Assembly (NCBI GenBank): GCA_022825825.1
Contig: JAJDWA010000032.1
Location: 1 to 64,000, forward strand
DNA from: Candidatus Poribacteria bacterium
GTDB lineage: Bacteria; Poribacteria; WGA-4E; WGA-3G
DNA length: 64,000 nt
Reading direction: 5' to 3'
Part shown: piece by piece, positions 24,918-34,428 of the stretch
Numbering within the stretch: position 1 is the stretch's first letter
Layout of the letters: each line of letters opens with the position of its first letter
The notes under the pieces: model-generated
What the model saw: the letters and a program-made list of their open reading frames with translations, nothing else
The model's database searches: none
Told to the model about the DNA's origin: nothing
Position numbers and translations under genes: made by a program

Positions 24918-27780
24918 AACAGAAAAGATAAACTTCGCAAATAGACATATCGGACCTCGTTCTGAAGACATTGAACAGATGCTGGAAACGCTCGGTTATA
25001 CTTCAATGGCAGATTTCATTGAAGACGTTGTGCCAGCCGACATCCGTTTATCATCACCGCTCAGTTTAGATATCAATGGGAAAACCACAGGCTCAGTAGG
25101 TCTTTCAGAGTCCGAGGCACTTGATGCCTTAAAACAGCTCGCTTCCCAAAACCGAGTTTACCGTTCCTATATCGGCATGGGGTATTATAATTGCATCGTC
25201 CCACCTGTTATCCAAAGAAATATCCTTGAAAACCCTGGTTGGTATACCCAATACACACCCTATCAAGCCGAAATTTCACAAGGTCGTTTAGAAGCACTGC
25301 TAAACTTCCAAACAATGGTAATAGACTTAACCGGACTGCCCCTTGCCAATGCCTCCCTTCTTGATGAGGGGACAGCTGCTGCTGAAGCGATGACAATGTG
25401 TTATGCATACGTACCGCAGGAGATCAGTCGTATCTTTTTTGTGTCAGAAACCTGCCATCCACAAACAATCGCTGTTTTACAAACACGCGCTGAACCCCTT
25501 GGCATTGAATTGCAAATCGGTGACCATCGTGATGTCAATTTTGACACGCCGATCTTAGGTGCTATCGCGCAATATCCCGCCACAGATGGGGTGATTTACG
25601 ATTATCACCAATTCGCTGAACAGGTGCATGCCGCTGGAGGCTTGTTCGTTGCTGCTACAGACCTATTAGCACTCATGCTCTTGAAGCCTCCTGGCGAATT
25701 TGGTGCAGACATTGCTATAGGCAACTCACAACGGTTTGGTGTTCCGCTTGGATATGGTGGCCCTCATGCTGCTTTCCTCTCCACGCGCGAAGAACTTAAA
25801 CGCAGCATCCCCGGACGAATTGCCGGTGTATCCCACGATGCAAACGGTGAACCTGCCATCCGATTAGCACTGCAAACGCGTGAACAACACATCCGCCGTG
25901 AAAAAGCAACAAGCAATATATGCACAGCACAGGTACTCCTTGCTGTTATGGCAGGAATGTACGCTGTCTATCACGGACCTAAAGGGCTTAGGCAAATTGC
26001 AGAACGGGTCCATTCGTGGACCCGCACACTACGTACCGAACTTGAAAACCTTGGTTATAACACAGGAGATGCGCCCTGTTTTGATACGCTCTGTGTTGAC
26101 GTTGGTGCAGAAAGAATTGAGAAATTGCTTTCTGCTGCGCAAGCAAAGCAGATAAATCTTCGCATAATAAATTCAACACACGTTGGCATATCGCTTGACG
26201 AAACTACCGCACATGCAGATGTTGACGACCTGGTTCAACTCTTTGCGATAAACGCTACTGGCAATCGCGAGGCAAAATCTATTGAAATTCCCACAGAATT
26301 GAAACGAAAATCTGAATGTCTGACGCACCCTGTTTTTAATAGTTATCATTCCGAAACGGAGATGCTCAGATATATCCACAGACTGCAGGCAAAAGACCTC
26401 TCTCTCGTGAACGCCATGATACCGCTTGGTTCTTGTACGATGAAACTCAATGCGACAGCAGAAATGGTGCCTGTCACATGGCAAGCGTTCGGTGAGTTAC
26501 ACCCCTTTGTACCGAGCGAACAAGCACAAGGTTATCACACTCTATTTGATCAATTAGAAACATGGTTAGCTGAAATAACAGGTTACAGCGCAATCTCACT
26601 GCAACCGAATGCAGGTTCACAGGGTGAATATGCTGGCCTGTTAGTTATCCGAAAATACCATCAAAGCCGAAACGAAGCACATCGCGATGTCTGTTTAATC
26701 CCAACATCTGCACACGGCACAAACCCTGCCAGTGCTGTTATGGCAGGTATGAAAGTCGTAGTCGTTGCATGCGACACAGAAGGCAACATTGATCTGGTTG
26801 ACTTAAAAGAAAAGGCAGAAACACATCACGAAACACTCGCCGCGGCAATGGTCACCTATCCATCAACACACGGTGTTTTTGAAGAAAAGATTCGCGAGAT
26901 ATGCGATATTGTTCATGAACACGGTGGACAGGTATATATGGATGGTGCTAATCTCAATGCACTTGTCGGACTCAGTCGTCCTGCTGATCTCGGTGCTGAT
27001 GTCTGTCATCTCAACCTGCATAAAACTTTTTGTATACCACACGGTGGCGGCGGTCCTGGAATGGGGCCGATTGGCGTAAAAGCACATCTAACCGATTTCC
27101 TACCCAACCATCCAATTGTTAAAGTCGGAGGGGACAATGGAATTGGGCCTGTATCCGCAGCACCATGGGGAAGTCCAGGCATTCTACCTATTTCTTGGGC
27201 ATACATCGCAATGATGGGAGCGGGAGGGTTAAAATCAGCAACAGAAGTTGCCATCCTTAATGCCAATTATATTGCCAAACAGATGGAATCCCATTATCCT
27301 GTCCTTTATACAGGTAAAAATGGGTTGGTTGCACATGAATGTATCATCGATCTACGCGACTTTAAGAAAACTGCTGGTATAGAAGTGACGGATGTCGCCA
27401 AACGTTTGATGGACTACGGTTTCCATGCGCCAACGGTATCCTGGCCAGTTCTCGGTACGATGATGATTGAACCCACTGAAAGCGAGTCCAAAACGGAAAT
27501 AGATCGTTTCTGTTCGGCACTTATCTCCATTCGCGAAGAGATCGCTGAAATTGAAAATGGTGACGTATCATCGGACGACAACGTGCTAAAAAATGCCCCA
27601 CATACTGTTGAAACAGCTACACAAACGGAATGGAACCACGCGTACTCACGCGAAAAAGCCGTATTCCCAAAAACTTGGGTACGCCAAACTAAATTTTGGC
27701 CGCCAGTCGCACGTATTAACGAGGTTCATGGAGACAGGAATCTTGTATGTTCCTGTCCACCGCTTGATGAATATTCATAG
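24910..27780 (+). CDS. gcvP: Glycine dehydrogenase (decarboxylating), fused P1-P2
   Basis: The 956-residue enzyme decarboxylates glycine with pyridoxal phosphate and is the single-chain type (P1 and P2 fused). P1 has the opening [20 protein letters not shown] and the segment [21 protein letters not shown]2 has the PLP lysine in [16 protein letters not shown] and [16 protein letters not shown]. The ATG at 24910 lies within gcvH and gives a standard N-terminus. Together with the T and H proteins this makes three of four subunits; no dihydrolipoyl dehydrogenase gene is in the window. Confidence 0.97.
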   Translation: MLETEKINFANRHIGPRSEDIEQMLETLGYTSMADFIEDVVPADIRLSSPLSLDINGKTTGSVGLSESEALDALKQLASQNRVYRSYIGMGYYNCIVPPVIQRNILENPGWYTQYTPYQAEISQGRLEALLNFQTMVIDLTGLPLANASLLDEGTAAAEAMTMCYAYVPQEISRIFFVSETCHPQTIAVLQTRAEPLGIELQIGDHRDVNFDTPILGAIAQYPATDGVIYDYHQFAEQVHAAGGLFVAATDLLALMLLKPPGEFGADIAIGNSQRFGVPLGYGGPHAAFLSTREELKRSIPGRIAGVSHDANGEPAIRLALQTREQHIRREKATSNICTAQVLLAVMAGMYAVYHGPKGLRQIAERVHSWTRTLRTELENLGYNTGDAPCFDTLCVDVGAERIEKLLSAAQAKQINLRIINSTHVGISLDETTAHADVDDLVQLFAINATGNREAKSIEIPTELKRKSECLTHPVFNSYHSETEMLRYIHRLQAKDLSLVNAMIPLGSCTMKLNATAEMVPVTWQAFGELHPFVPSEQAQGYHTLFDQLETWLAEITGYSAISLQPNAGSQGEYAGLLVIRKYHQSRNEAHRDVCLIPTSAHGTNPASAVMAGMKVVVVACDTEGNIDLVDLKEKAETHHETLAAAMVTYPSTHGVFEEKIREICDIVHEHGGQVYMDGANLNALVGLSRPADLGADVCHLNLHKTFCIPHGGGGPGMGPIGVKAHLTDFLPNHPIVKVGGDNGIGPVSAAPWGSPGILPISWAYIAMMGAGGLKSATEVAILNANYIAKQMESHYPVLYTGKNGLVAHECIIDLRDFKKTAGIEVTDVAKRLMDYGFHAPTVSWPVLGTMMIEPTESESKTEIDRFCSALISIREEIAEIENGDVSSDDNVLKNAPHTVETATQTEWNHAYSREKAVFPKTWVRQTKFWPPVARINEVHGDRNLVCSCPPLDEYS

Positions 27781-27802
27781 GGGTATCCAAAATGAAAACA
27801 GG

Positions 27803-27831
27803 TTGTTAATTTCGCAAAAAAGTGATATAAT
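27803..27831 (+). promoter_or_regulatory. Promoter of the PIN toxin-antitoxin pair
   Basis: TTGTTA (27803-27808) and TATAAT (27826-27831) have 17-bp spacing. The transcript would have a leader of about 165 nt before the antitoxin start at 28002. No clear structured element was seen in that leader. Confidence 0.6.
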
Positions 27832-28001
27832 ACGGATAAAGAACTCCTTTTAGGAAGGTTTACTTACCTCTTATACCAAAAGGGGACTATTTCTATAATA
27901 CCATAGTATTATCAAGTTCGCGTTTTTACAAATCGATATTTTGCTTGATATTCAAGAAAATTCTTATTAGGATTAGGATTAAAAATTTAGGAGATATTGG
28001 C

Positions 28002-28259
28002 ATGAACCTCACAATTGAATTAACAACCGAACAAGTTATTGATGTTATCCAACAGATGCCGCCACAAGAAAAACGAACAATTCTAATCGCACTTGCAGAA
28101 AAGGCAAGCATTGGGCACGAAGAACGAATGAAATATGCTGAATCACAGGTTCGACGACTCTGCGCGTCACGGGGGTTGAATTGGGACACGATGACCGAAA
28201 CAGAACGTGAGAATTTTATTGATGACCTTGTCCATGAGGACCGGGAATGCAACCAATAG
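28002..28259 (+). CDS. Antitoxin partner of PIN-domain toxin
   Basis: The 85-residue protein is acidic and mostly helical (MNLTIELTTEQVIDVIQQM, PPQEKRTILIALAEK, ETERENFIDDLVHEDREC). This is the usual pattern of the small antitoxin encoded before COG1569-type PIN proteins. The ATG at 28002 follows AGGAGATATTGGC. The last 13 nt overlap the toxin start, a typical antitoxin-first coupling. The function is inferred mainly from the neighbour. Confidence 0.7.
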   Translation: MNLTIELTTEQVIDVIQQMPPQEKRTILIALAEKASIGHEERMKYAESQVRRLCASRGLNWDTMTETERENFIDDLVHEDRECNQ

Positions 28260-28654
28260 TGGTTTACGATACAAATGTTCTGATATCAGGCACGGTTTGG
28301 GGAGGTGTTCCTTATGCCTCCATTGAACTTGCAAAGCATGGCAGAGTTTCAGGAATAACCTGCGTAGAAATACTTGACGAATTTGAAGAGAAACTAACGA
28401 ACAAGTTTAATTTTTCCCCTTCACAGACCTTGGAAGTGATCACAAATCTCCTCGGTTTTCACCAGACAGTTAAGATTACTAACCGACTCAAAGGTATTAC
28501 TACGGACCCAGACGACGACAAAATCGTAGAATGTGCAGTTGTTGGTGGTGCCACTCACATTGTTACCGGTGATCGGAAGCATTTGTTACCCCTTAAAAGT
28601 TACCAGGGCACCCTGATTGTAACAGCTGCTGACCTTCTTGCACAGTACCAGTGA
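28247..28654 (+). CDS. PIN-domain ribonuclease toxin (COG1569 type)
   Basis: The 135-residue protein is a PIN-domain nuclease of the putative toxin-antitoxin type. Acidic metal-binding residues are at Asp8 (VYDTNVLISG), Glu41 (CVEILDEFE), Asp91 (DPDDDKIVECA) and Asp109 (IVTGDRKHL). PIN toxins cleave RNA, often tRNA or rRNA, when the antitoxin is lost. The start overlaps the antitoxin by 13 nt. The catalytic residues appear intact, so the protein is probably active. Confidence 0.88.
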   Translation: MQPIVVYDTNVLISGTVWGGVPYASIELAKHGRVSGITCVEILDEFEEKLTNKFNFSPSQTLEVITNLLGFHQTVKITNRLKGITTDPDDDKIVECAVVGGATHIVTGDRKHLLPLKSYQGTLIVTAADLLAQYQ

Positions 28655-28785
28655 AAATTTTTCGCGTACTTCATAGATGTTTTTGATGATTTTTTACCAT
28701 CAAACGAGACAGTTCAAAGTTTCCATTGGTTTCCTGTGAAACTTGCCCTTTCTGCAGAAAGGTGCCCAGATTTAATAGTCAAAAT

Positions 28786-30159
28786 ATGAAAGCAATCATC
28801 ATAGGCGCAGGTGAAGTCGGATTTCATACTGCCAAATTGTTAACAGTAGATAATAACGATGTCGTCTTAATTGATGAATCCGAAGAGGCTTGCCAACGTG
28901 TCAACGAACAGTTAGACTTGCAAACCCTTCGCGGATCAGGTGCATCACCGGTGCTGCTCAAAGATGCAGGTATCAGTGATGCCGAATTTCTCATTGCTGT
29001 TACAAACAGCGATGAGATTAACATGCTTGCATGCCAAATCGCAGATCGTTACGAGGTTGAAACCAAAATCGCTCGCGTTTCGAATCCAGACTATTTTTCG
29101 GATGAAAGTGGGCTCACGCCGAAAGACTTTGGGATCGACTTACTTGTTAATCCTGAACACTTGTGCGTTGAGGAATTTACACGTCTCTTGAAAACACCCG
29201 AAGCACGAGAAATCGTTGAATTTGAAGATGGAAGAATCCAACTTGCTGCGTTTCGAATTAGGCAGACAAATCCTTTCATAGGAAAATCTCTTGCAGAATT
29301 GGATAGGAACGGTGTTTTATCAAATATACGATTTGCAGCAATTAAAAGGCGCGAACAAGAAAATGTTATCATTCCAAGCGGGCGGGATATTCTCAAACAG
29401 GGGGATGATGTCTTTGTGATCGGTAGTGCATTGGCTATTGAGCAGTTGTTCAGGCTTTTCGGGATATTCTTTAACCCACATCTTGAACGTGTCATCATTG
29501 TCGGGGCAAGTGCTATCGGCATTGAACTCGCACGCGTTCTTGAGGGAAATGGTACTGATGTAAAACTGATTGAGTCAGATGAAAACTTGGCAGAACTCGC
29601 GTCACGATCTTTAAAACGCACAACTGTCCTACATGGAAATTATCTCCAATTCCAATTGTTAGAAGAAGCTGGTATAGAAGAAGTAAACGGCTTTGTTTCG
29701 GTAACTGGCGATGATGAAAACGATATTATGGCATGTATGACAGCAAAGGAACACGGTGCACAACGCGCACTCGCTTTAATTCAACAACCGCGCTATCTTC
29801 CATTGCTAACTCGAATCCACCGTTTAGATGGAGCCGTCAGCAGACACTTGACCGTTGTTAGTAACCTGCTACGTCTTATCCGCCGTGGCAATATTATCTC
29901 TGTTGCTTCGCTTCATGAAATTGACGCTGAAGTGATTGAAATTGTCGCTGGTATAAACGCAAAAATTGCACACAAAGAACTCAGTTCGTTGAAAGCCAAA
30001 TTCCCCGACAACGCATTTATAGGGGCGATCCTCCGACGCGAAAAACTTATTATTCCCAGTGGCGAAAGTGTCATTCAGCCTGCTGATCGTGTTATCGTCT
30101 TCAGCATGCCAGATGCAATACCGGCTGTAGAAGATATGTTTGCTACTCGAAGAGTATAA
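28786..30159 (+). CDS. trkA: Trk system potassium transport regulator TrkA
   Basis: The 457-residue cytoplasmic protein has two TrkA-N/TrkA-C repeats. The first has IIGAGEVGFHTAKLL with the acidic residue VVLIDES, and the second has VIIVGASAIGIELARVL with VKLIESDEN. TrkA binds NAD(H) or ATP and gates the TrkH potassium channel. The C-terminal RCK-C parts are seen near 130-220 and 370-457. The ATG at 28786 lacks an obvious Shine-Dalgarno, so translation may be weak or the mRNA differently structured. trkH follows after a 171-bp gap. Confidence 0.94.
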   Translation: MKAIIIGAGEVGFHTAKLLTVDNNDVVLIDESEEACQRVNEQLDLQTLRGSGASPVLLKDAGISDAEFLIAVTNSDEINMLACQIADRYEVETKIARVSNPDYFSDESGLTPKDFGIDLLVNPEHLCVEEFTRLLKTPEAREIVEFEDGRIQLAAFRIRQTNPFIGKSLAELDRNGVLSNIRFAAIKRREQENVIIPSGRDILKQGDDVFVIGSALAIEQLFRLFGIFFNPHLERVIIVGASAIGIELARVLEGNGTDVKLIESDENLAELASRSLKRTTVLHGNYLQFQLLEEAGIEEVNGFVSVTGDDENDIMACMTAKEHGAQRALALIQQPRYLPLLTRIHRLDGAVSRHLTVVSNLLRLIRRGNIISVASLHEIDAEVIEIVAGINAKIAHKELSSLKAKFPDNAFIGAILRREKLIIPSGESVIQPADRVIVFSMPDAIPAVEDMFATRRV

Positions 30160-30232
30160 TAACTATCAGCAGTCAGCAAAAGGTTCGAATGTCCATCAAA
30201 ATTTCTTTACCGACAGCTTGTAATAGCCTTTT

Positions 30233-30322
30233 AGTTTTACTATCCAAAACCGATAATTCCGATGCGGTTAGGAAACCGCATTTACCGCGATGGCTTCAGT
30301 TTTACCAGCCAAAACCGATAAT
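30233..30322. repeat. AGGA-loop hairpin copy G flanked by 25-bp direct repeats
   Basis: ATGCGGTT-AGGA-AACCGCAT (30262-30281) belongs to the same hairpin family as 5383-5402 but with a different stem. It is flanked by near-identical direct repeats AGTTTTACTATCCAAAACCG (30233-) and AGTTTTACCAGCCAAAACCG (30298-), each followed by ATAAT. It lies between trkA and trkH and may be co-transcribed with both. Confidence 0.65.
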
Positions 30323-30330
30323 CATCACCT

Positions 30331-31839
30331 ATGAGTCGAAAACTCATTTTTCATACACTTGGTAACCTATTAATTTGTCTCGCCGGCACAATGCTATTGC
30401 CGTTGATCATAGCCATTTACTACCATTTCAGCGCAGACGAACCACAAAAGGACCTGTTCGCTTTTGTTTATGCTACCGTTATAACATTATGTGTCGGTTT
30501 AATCCTCCGATTCACCATAAAACCGGCAGAACCAGAACTCGGCATCCGTGAAGGGTTCGCCATTGTTGCTTTAGGGTGGGTGTTTGTCGCGCTCTTCGGC
30601 GCTTTTCCCTATCTTTTTGCAGGAACTTTCTCAGTAGAAGGTCGTACGCCTCTGGCAGAATTCTCGTTCTGCTATTTTGAATCTATGTCCGGTTTCTCAA
30701 CAACCGGTGCAACAGTATTAGAAGAAATTGAACATCTTTCGCATGCAATGCTGTTTTGGCGCAGCTTCAGCCACTGGCTTGGCGGCATGGGAATTGTTGT
30801 ACTTGCAGTAGCAATTCTCCCAATGCTCGGCGTTGGGGGAATGCAGCTGTTTCGTGCAGAAGCACCAGGTCCCCAAACAGACCGACTCACACCCCGTATC
30901 GCGCAAACAGCGAAACTGTTGTGGGGAGTCTATATCTTACTCTCGATATTAGAAACGATATTGCTTTGGTTCGGTGGTATGACTCTTTTTGATGCGCTTT
31001 GCCATACATTTGGGACGATGGCAACTGGTGGCTTTTCAACAAAAAACGCCAGTATCGCACATTACAATAGCGTTTATATTGAAGTCGTCATAATTGTTTT
31101 CATGTTTCTGGCAGGCACTAATTTTGCCTTGCACTATCGCGCCCTCCGTGGTGATGTAAAAAGCTATTTCAGAGATACCGAATTCCGATTCTATTGTGTC
31201 GTGATTCTTTTAAGCATTCTTCTCATTTCATGGAATACCGTGAATTTTGGAAACGCTAATGAACAACCTCCTTACGATTCCGTGGGAGATGCAATCCGAT
31301 ACGGTGCATTCCAAGTTTTATCTATAACTACTACAACAGGTTATGGCACGGCTGATTTTGAAACGTGGCCCGCCTTATCACAATTTATCTTAGTAACACT
31401 TATGTTCTATGGTGGATGTGCAGGATCGACAAGCGGCGGGATGAAGCAGCTCCGATTCCTCCTTCTTATAAAACAGAGTGGTGCTGAAATTAAACGACTT
31501 ATCTTTCCGCACGCTGTCCTCCCCGTTCGTGTTAATGATAGAGTCGTGCCACCTGAAGTGCTTACACATATCCTCGGTTTTTTCTTCTTTTTTATCGGCA
31601 TCTTTGCTATTGTGACATGTATTATGACGACCTTGGGATTAGATTTAATTACTGCCGCGGGTTGCACAATTGCTACAATGGGAAACATCGGTCCTGGACT
31701 CGGTGATGTTGGCCCCGTTGATAATTATGCTCATATTGCCACTGTAGGTAAATTTATTCTCACCTTCTGCATGCTACTTGGACGTCTTGAACTCTATACC
31801 GTGCTTATCCTCTTTTCACCGAATTACTGGAAAAAATAA
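30331..31839 (+). CDS. trkH: Trk potassium uptake channel subunit TrkH
   Basis: The 502-residue integral membrane protein is a potassium channel or transporter subunit of the Trk/Ktr family. Four selectivity-filter segments are visible: SGFSTTGATV, MATGGFSTKN, TTTTGYGTAD and TMGNIGPGLGD. Multiple hydrophobic helices span the whole sequence. It lies downstream of trkA and directly before pdxH (1 nt gap). It moves potassium into the cell under TrkA control. Confidence 0.95.
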   Translation: MSRKLIFHTLGNLLICLAGTMLLPLIIAIYYHFSADEPQKDLFAFVYATVITLCVGLILRFTIKPAEPELGIREGFAIVALGWVFVALFGAFPYLFAGTFSVEGRTPLAEFSFCYFESMSGFSTTGATVLEEIEHLSHAMLFWRSFSHWLGGMGIVVLAVAILPMLGVGGMQLFRAEAPGPQTDRLTPRIAQTAKLLWGVYILLSILETILLWFGGMTLFDALCHTFGTMATGGFSTKNASIAHYNSVYIEVVIIVFMFLAGTNFALHYRALRGDVKSYFRDTEFRFYCVVILLSILLISWNTVNFGNANEQPPYDSVGDAIRYGAFQVLSITTTTGYGTADFETWPALSQFILVTLMFYGGCAGSTSGGMKQLRFLLLIKQSGAEIKRLIFPHAVLPVRVNDRVVPPEVLTHILGFFFFFIGIFAIVTCIMTTLGLDLITAAGCTIATMGNIGPGLGDVGPVDNYAHIATVGKFILTFCMLLGRLELYTVLILFSPNYWKK

Positions 31840-31840
31840 C

Positions 31841-32482
31841 ATGAACACTGATAAACTCCGCAGAGAATATCAATCACGCGGCGGATTAACTGAAGATAAT
31901 ATCGCCCAAAACCCTTTTGATCAATTTGAAAAATGGTTTGATGATGCCACAGCAGCAGAGATTGATCTGCCAGATGCAATGACATTAGCAACCGCAACAT
32001 TAGATGGAATCCCTTCTGCCCGTATGGTTGTCCTCAGAGGTTTTGATTCTAACGGTTTCTATTTCTATACAGATTATGACAGTCAAAAAGGAAAGGAATT
32101 GGCAGAGAATCCACATGCAACACTTGTTTTCTATTGGAAAGAATTAGATCGACAAGTCCGAAGCAACGGCACAGTTGAAAAGATGACACCTACCGAATCG
32201 GATGCCTATTTCGCCAGTCGTCCCGTTGATAGCCAACTCGCTGTCCAGACAGAGCGACAAAGCATCGTTATTCCTGGGCGAGAACATCTGACGACAAGCT
32301 TTAAAAAAGCAGAACAAACTTACCAAGGTGATGATATTCCGCGTCCTCCGCATTGGGGGGGCTACAGACTTATGCCAAACATGTTTGAATTTTGGCAAGG
32401 ATGTCCAAGTCGCCTTCACGATCGGATCCGTTATACTTTAAGAGATAACGGCAATTGGGCTATAGAAAGGTTATCACCATGA
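31841..32482 (+). CDS. pdxH: Pyridoxamine 5'-phosphate oxidase
   Basis: The 213-residue flavoenzyme oxidises pyridoxamine or pyridoxine phosphate to pyridoxal 5'-phosphate with FMN. Family motifs include RREYQSRGGLTEDN, LATATLDGIPSARMVVLRG, FYFYTDYDSQKGKEL, VFYWKELDRQVR and the C-terminal FEFWQGCPSRLHDRI with ERLSP at the end. The ATG is 1 nt after the trkH stop, so the pair is co-transcribed and probably coupled. Supplying PLP fits the nearby glycine cleavage and aminotransferase genes but is not a specific link. Confidence 0.95.
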   Translation: MNTDKLRREYQSRGGLTEDNIAQNPFDQFEKWFDDATAAEIDLPDAMTLATATLDGIPSARMVVLRGFDSNGFYFYTDYDSQKGKELAENPHATLVFYWKELDRQVRSNGTVEKMTPTESDAYFASRPVDSQLAVQTERQSIVIPGREHLTTSFKKAEQTYQGDDIPRPPHWGGYRLMPNMFEFWQGCPSRLHDRIRYTLRDNGNWAIERLSP

Positions 32483-32568
32483 TGTAGAAATTGTTTAATT
32501 GTTTTAAACTACTCGCAAAAATACTGAAGTGCCATCGGAAATTTAGACCACTACCTAAAACAAAATTG

Positions 32569-32655
32569 TGCTATAATTACAATCTAATTAGAAGGAGAAA
32601 TCCGATGGCAGTACAAACTCTTATTTATTTTCTGAACTCACGTAATAGAAGTTAG
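32569..32655 (+). other. Orphan extended -10 promoter with a 16-codon remnant ORF
   Basis: An extended -10 TGCTATAAT (32569-32577) is followed by GAAGGAG and an ATG at 32605. The reading frame encodes only MAVQTLIYFLNSRNRS before TAG at 32653-32655. Strong initiation signals for such a short ORF suggest the 5' stub of a gene cut off by an insertion or deletion, near CTGAACTCACGT, a phrase seen also near 652. It could also be a genuine small peptide. Confidence 0.45.
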
Positions 32656-32689
32656 ATTTATCACTGCATAAATGCAGTAGGCGGATTTG

Positions 32690-33511
32690 TCAAATAAACA
32701 AGTGAACACGGGAGTGGTCAGAAGTTGGTAACCTTTTGAAAACCTCTTGTTGAATTAACTCAGGTGTGTAACGGCGTGAGAAGTGATTTAGAACAATATA
32801 CTCACTCTCAAAATGTTCTAACAGAGATGGTAACATATCCAGATGCAAATGCTTCGTTCTCTTAGCCCGTTCACGATGTTCAGGTGTAATAAAGGTGCAT
32901 TCACAAATCAAGAGTTTACATTGCGTGAGCAATGGATGCGCGTCGAGGGGAATGCCGCGCGTATCACCTAAATAAGCAACTAAAGGTAACTGCACCTCGT
33001 ATGTAATTTCAACACCTGAACGTTTGAGTGCCACGATCTCTTTTCCTGATAAATCGTGATATTCGGGTTTCAGTTTTTTGCGAACTTCACAAATCAGATA
33101 GGATACAGCAGGGACACTGTGGTTACCCGGCAAAATGTGAGCAATTAAATTCTTCCGAAACGGAATAGAATGACCTGCTTCCACTGGCGTGATTTGGTAG
33201 ACCCAATTTCGTCCTGCATCTAAGTCAGAAATCCTGTTGAGGATATTCTTTAATTGTTTGAACCCGCTTGCTGGTACGTATATGTTTCCTGGTGGTATTC
33301 CGGCAAGCCAACGTTGACTTATATAGATAGGTAACCCAAAATAGTGGTCAAGGTGGAAATGTGAAATAAAAACATGGTTCGTCCCAATAAAATGCATTGG
33401 GCACCTTCCGAGATCAAAAATTAGATCAAGTTCCTTTATCCGAATGTAAGTTGCAACAGCTGAACTTGATCTTCCGTCAAGTACCCAATTTCCACATTGT
33501 AGCAATGGCAT
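32690..33511 (-). CDS. MBL-fold (RNase Z-like) metallohydrolase
   Basis: The 273-residue protein carries the metallo-beta-lactamase zinc motif HxHxDH in FISHFHLDHYFG and later His/Asp ligands (AHILPGNHSVP; VAYLGDTRGIP; VLNHFSRRYTP). It resembles ribonuclease Z, the 3'-tRNA processing nuclease, but the exosite arm typical of tRNase Z was not confidently identified. A different phosphodiesterase role is possible. It is divergent from mtnP and lacks a clear Shine-Dalgarno. Confidence 0.8.
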   Translation of the reverse strand: MPLLQCGNWVLDGRSSSAVATYIRIKELDLIFDLGRCPMHFIGTNHVFISHFHLDHYFGLPIYISQRWLAGIPPGNIYVPASGFKQLKNILNRISDLDAGRNWVYQITPVEAGHSIPFRKNLIAHILPGNHSVPAVSYLICEVRKKLKPEYHDLSGKEIVALKRSGVEITYEVQLPLVAYLGDTRGIPLDAHPLLTQCKLLICECTFITPEHRERAKRTKHLHLDMLPSLLEHFESEYIVLNHFSRRYTPELIQQEVFKRLPTSDHSRVHLFI

Positions 33512-33564
33512 AATTAAATCAAAAGCACAATTCTATTTGCTTTTCCTTTGGAGAATAGAAGTAT

Positions 33565-34428
33565 ATGCATGTCAAAATTGGCATAATCGGTGGTAGTGGA
33601 TTCTATCAAATGGACGGTTTGAGCGATATTGAAACAGTTGAAATTGAGACCCCTTTTGGCAAACCGAGCGATGACCTAATTCTCGGCAATCTTGATGGGC
33701 AACCTGTAGTTTTTCTGCCGCGTCACGGCGTAGGTCACCCGCTTCTTCCTTCTGATATTAATGTCCGTGCCAATATTTATGCCCTAAAATCGTTAGGTGT
33801 AGAACAGCTTATCTCCGTGAGTGCGGTAGGCAGCCTAAAGCAGGAAATTGAACCCCGACACTTTGTTATACCGGATCAACTTTACGATCACACTAAAAAC
33901 CGGGAATCAACTTTTTTTGGTGATGGGATTGCTGCACATATCAGCCTTGCACACCCGTTTTGTGAAAATCTGAGCACACTTTTACATAGTGCTGCAACAG
34001 AAGTTGGGGCAACCGTTCATAACGGTGGAACCTATATCTGTATGGAAGGCCCTGCATTTTCTACACAGGCAGAATCCAACGTTTACAGACATCTCGGTTT
34101 TGATATTATCGGCATGACCGCAGCACCGGAAGCCAAACTTGCGCGCGAAGCAGAAATCTGTTACGCAGTCCTTGCATGTTCTACCGATTACGATTGCTGG
34201 CATCCAGAACACGATAACGTAACTACTGAGATGATTCTGGATAACCTCCGATCTAATGTAGAAATCTCCAAGAAGATTGTCCGAAATTTAGTGTCAAAAC
34301 TCCGAGATGAACAACGAAATTGTGCTTGCGGCAGTGCCCTTCAATTCGCCATTGCTACACAATCAGATAAGATTCCCATCGCCAAACGGCATCAGTTAAA
34401 GCTTCTATTGGATAAGTACCTGGCGTAA
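33565..34428 (+). CDS. mtnP: S-methyl-5'-thioadenosine phosphorylase
   Basis: The 287-residue enzyme cleaves methylthioadenosine to adenine and methylthioribose-1-phosphate (methionine salvage and polyamine by-product removal). Motifs include IGIIGGSGFYQMDGL, VFLPRHGVGHPLLPSDIN, ISVSAVGSLKQEIEP, TYICMEGPAFSTQAES and GMTAAPEAKLAREAEI. GGAGA precedes the ATG. A distinct C-terminal extension (NCACGSALQFA) follows the usual end. Its 3' end overlaps the convergent aminotransferase by 24 nt. Confidence 0.93.
   Translation: MHVKIGIIGGSGFYQMDGLSDIETVEIETPFGKPSDDLILGNLDGQPVVFLPRHGVGHPLLPSDINVRANIYALKSLGVEQLISVSAVGSLKQEIEPRHFVIPDQLYDHTKNRESTFFGDGIAAHISLAHPFCENLSTLLHSAATEVGATVHNGGTYICMEGPAFSTQAESNVYRHLGFDIIGMTAAPEAKLAREAEICYAVLACSTDYDCWHPEHDNVTTEMILDNLRSNVEISKKIVRNLVSKLRDEQRNCACGSALQFAIATQSDKIPIAKRHQLKLLLDKYLA

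Noticed and set aside
30170..30210. AGGTTCGAATG resembling a tRNA T-arm
   Set aside because: No matching acceptor or anticodon stem could be found around it.
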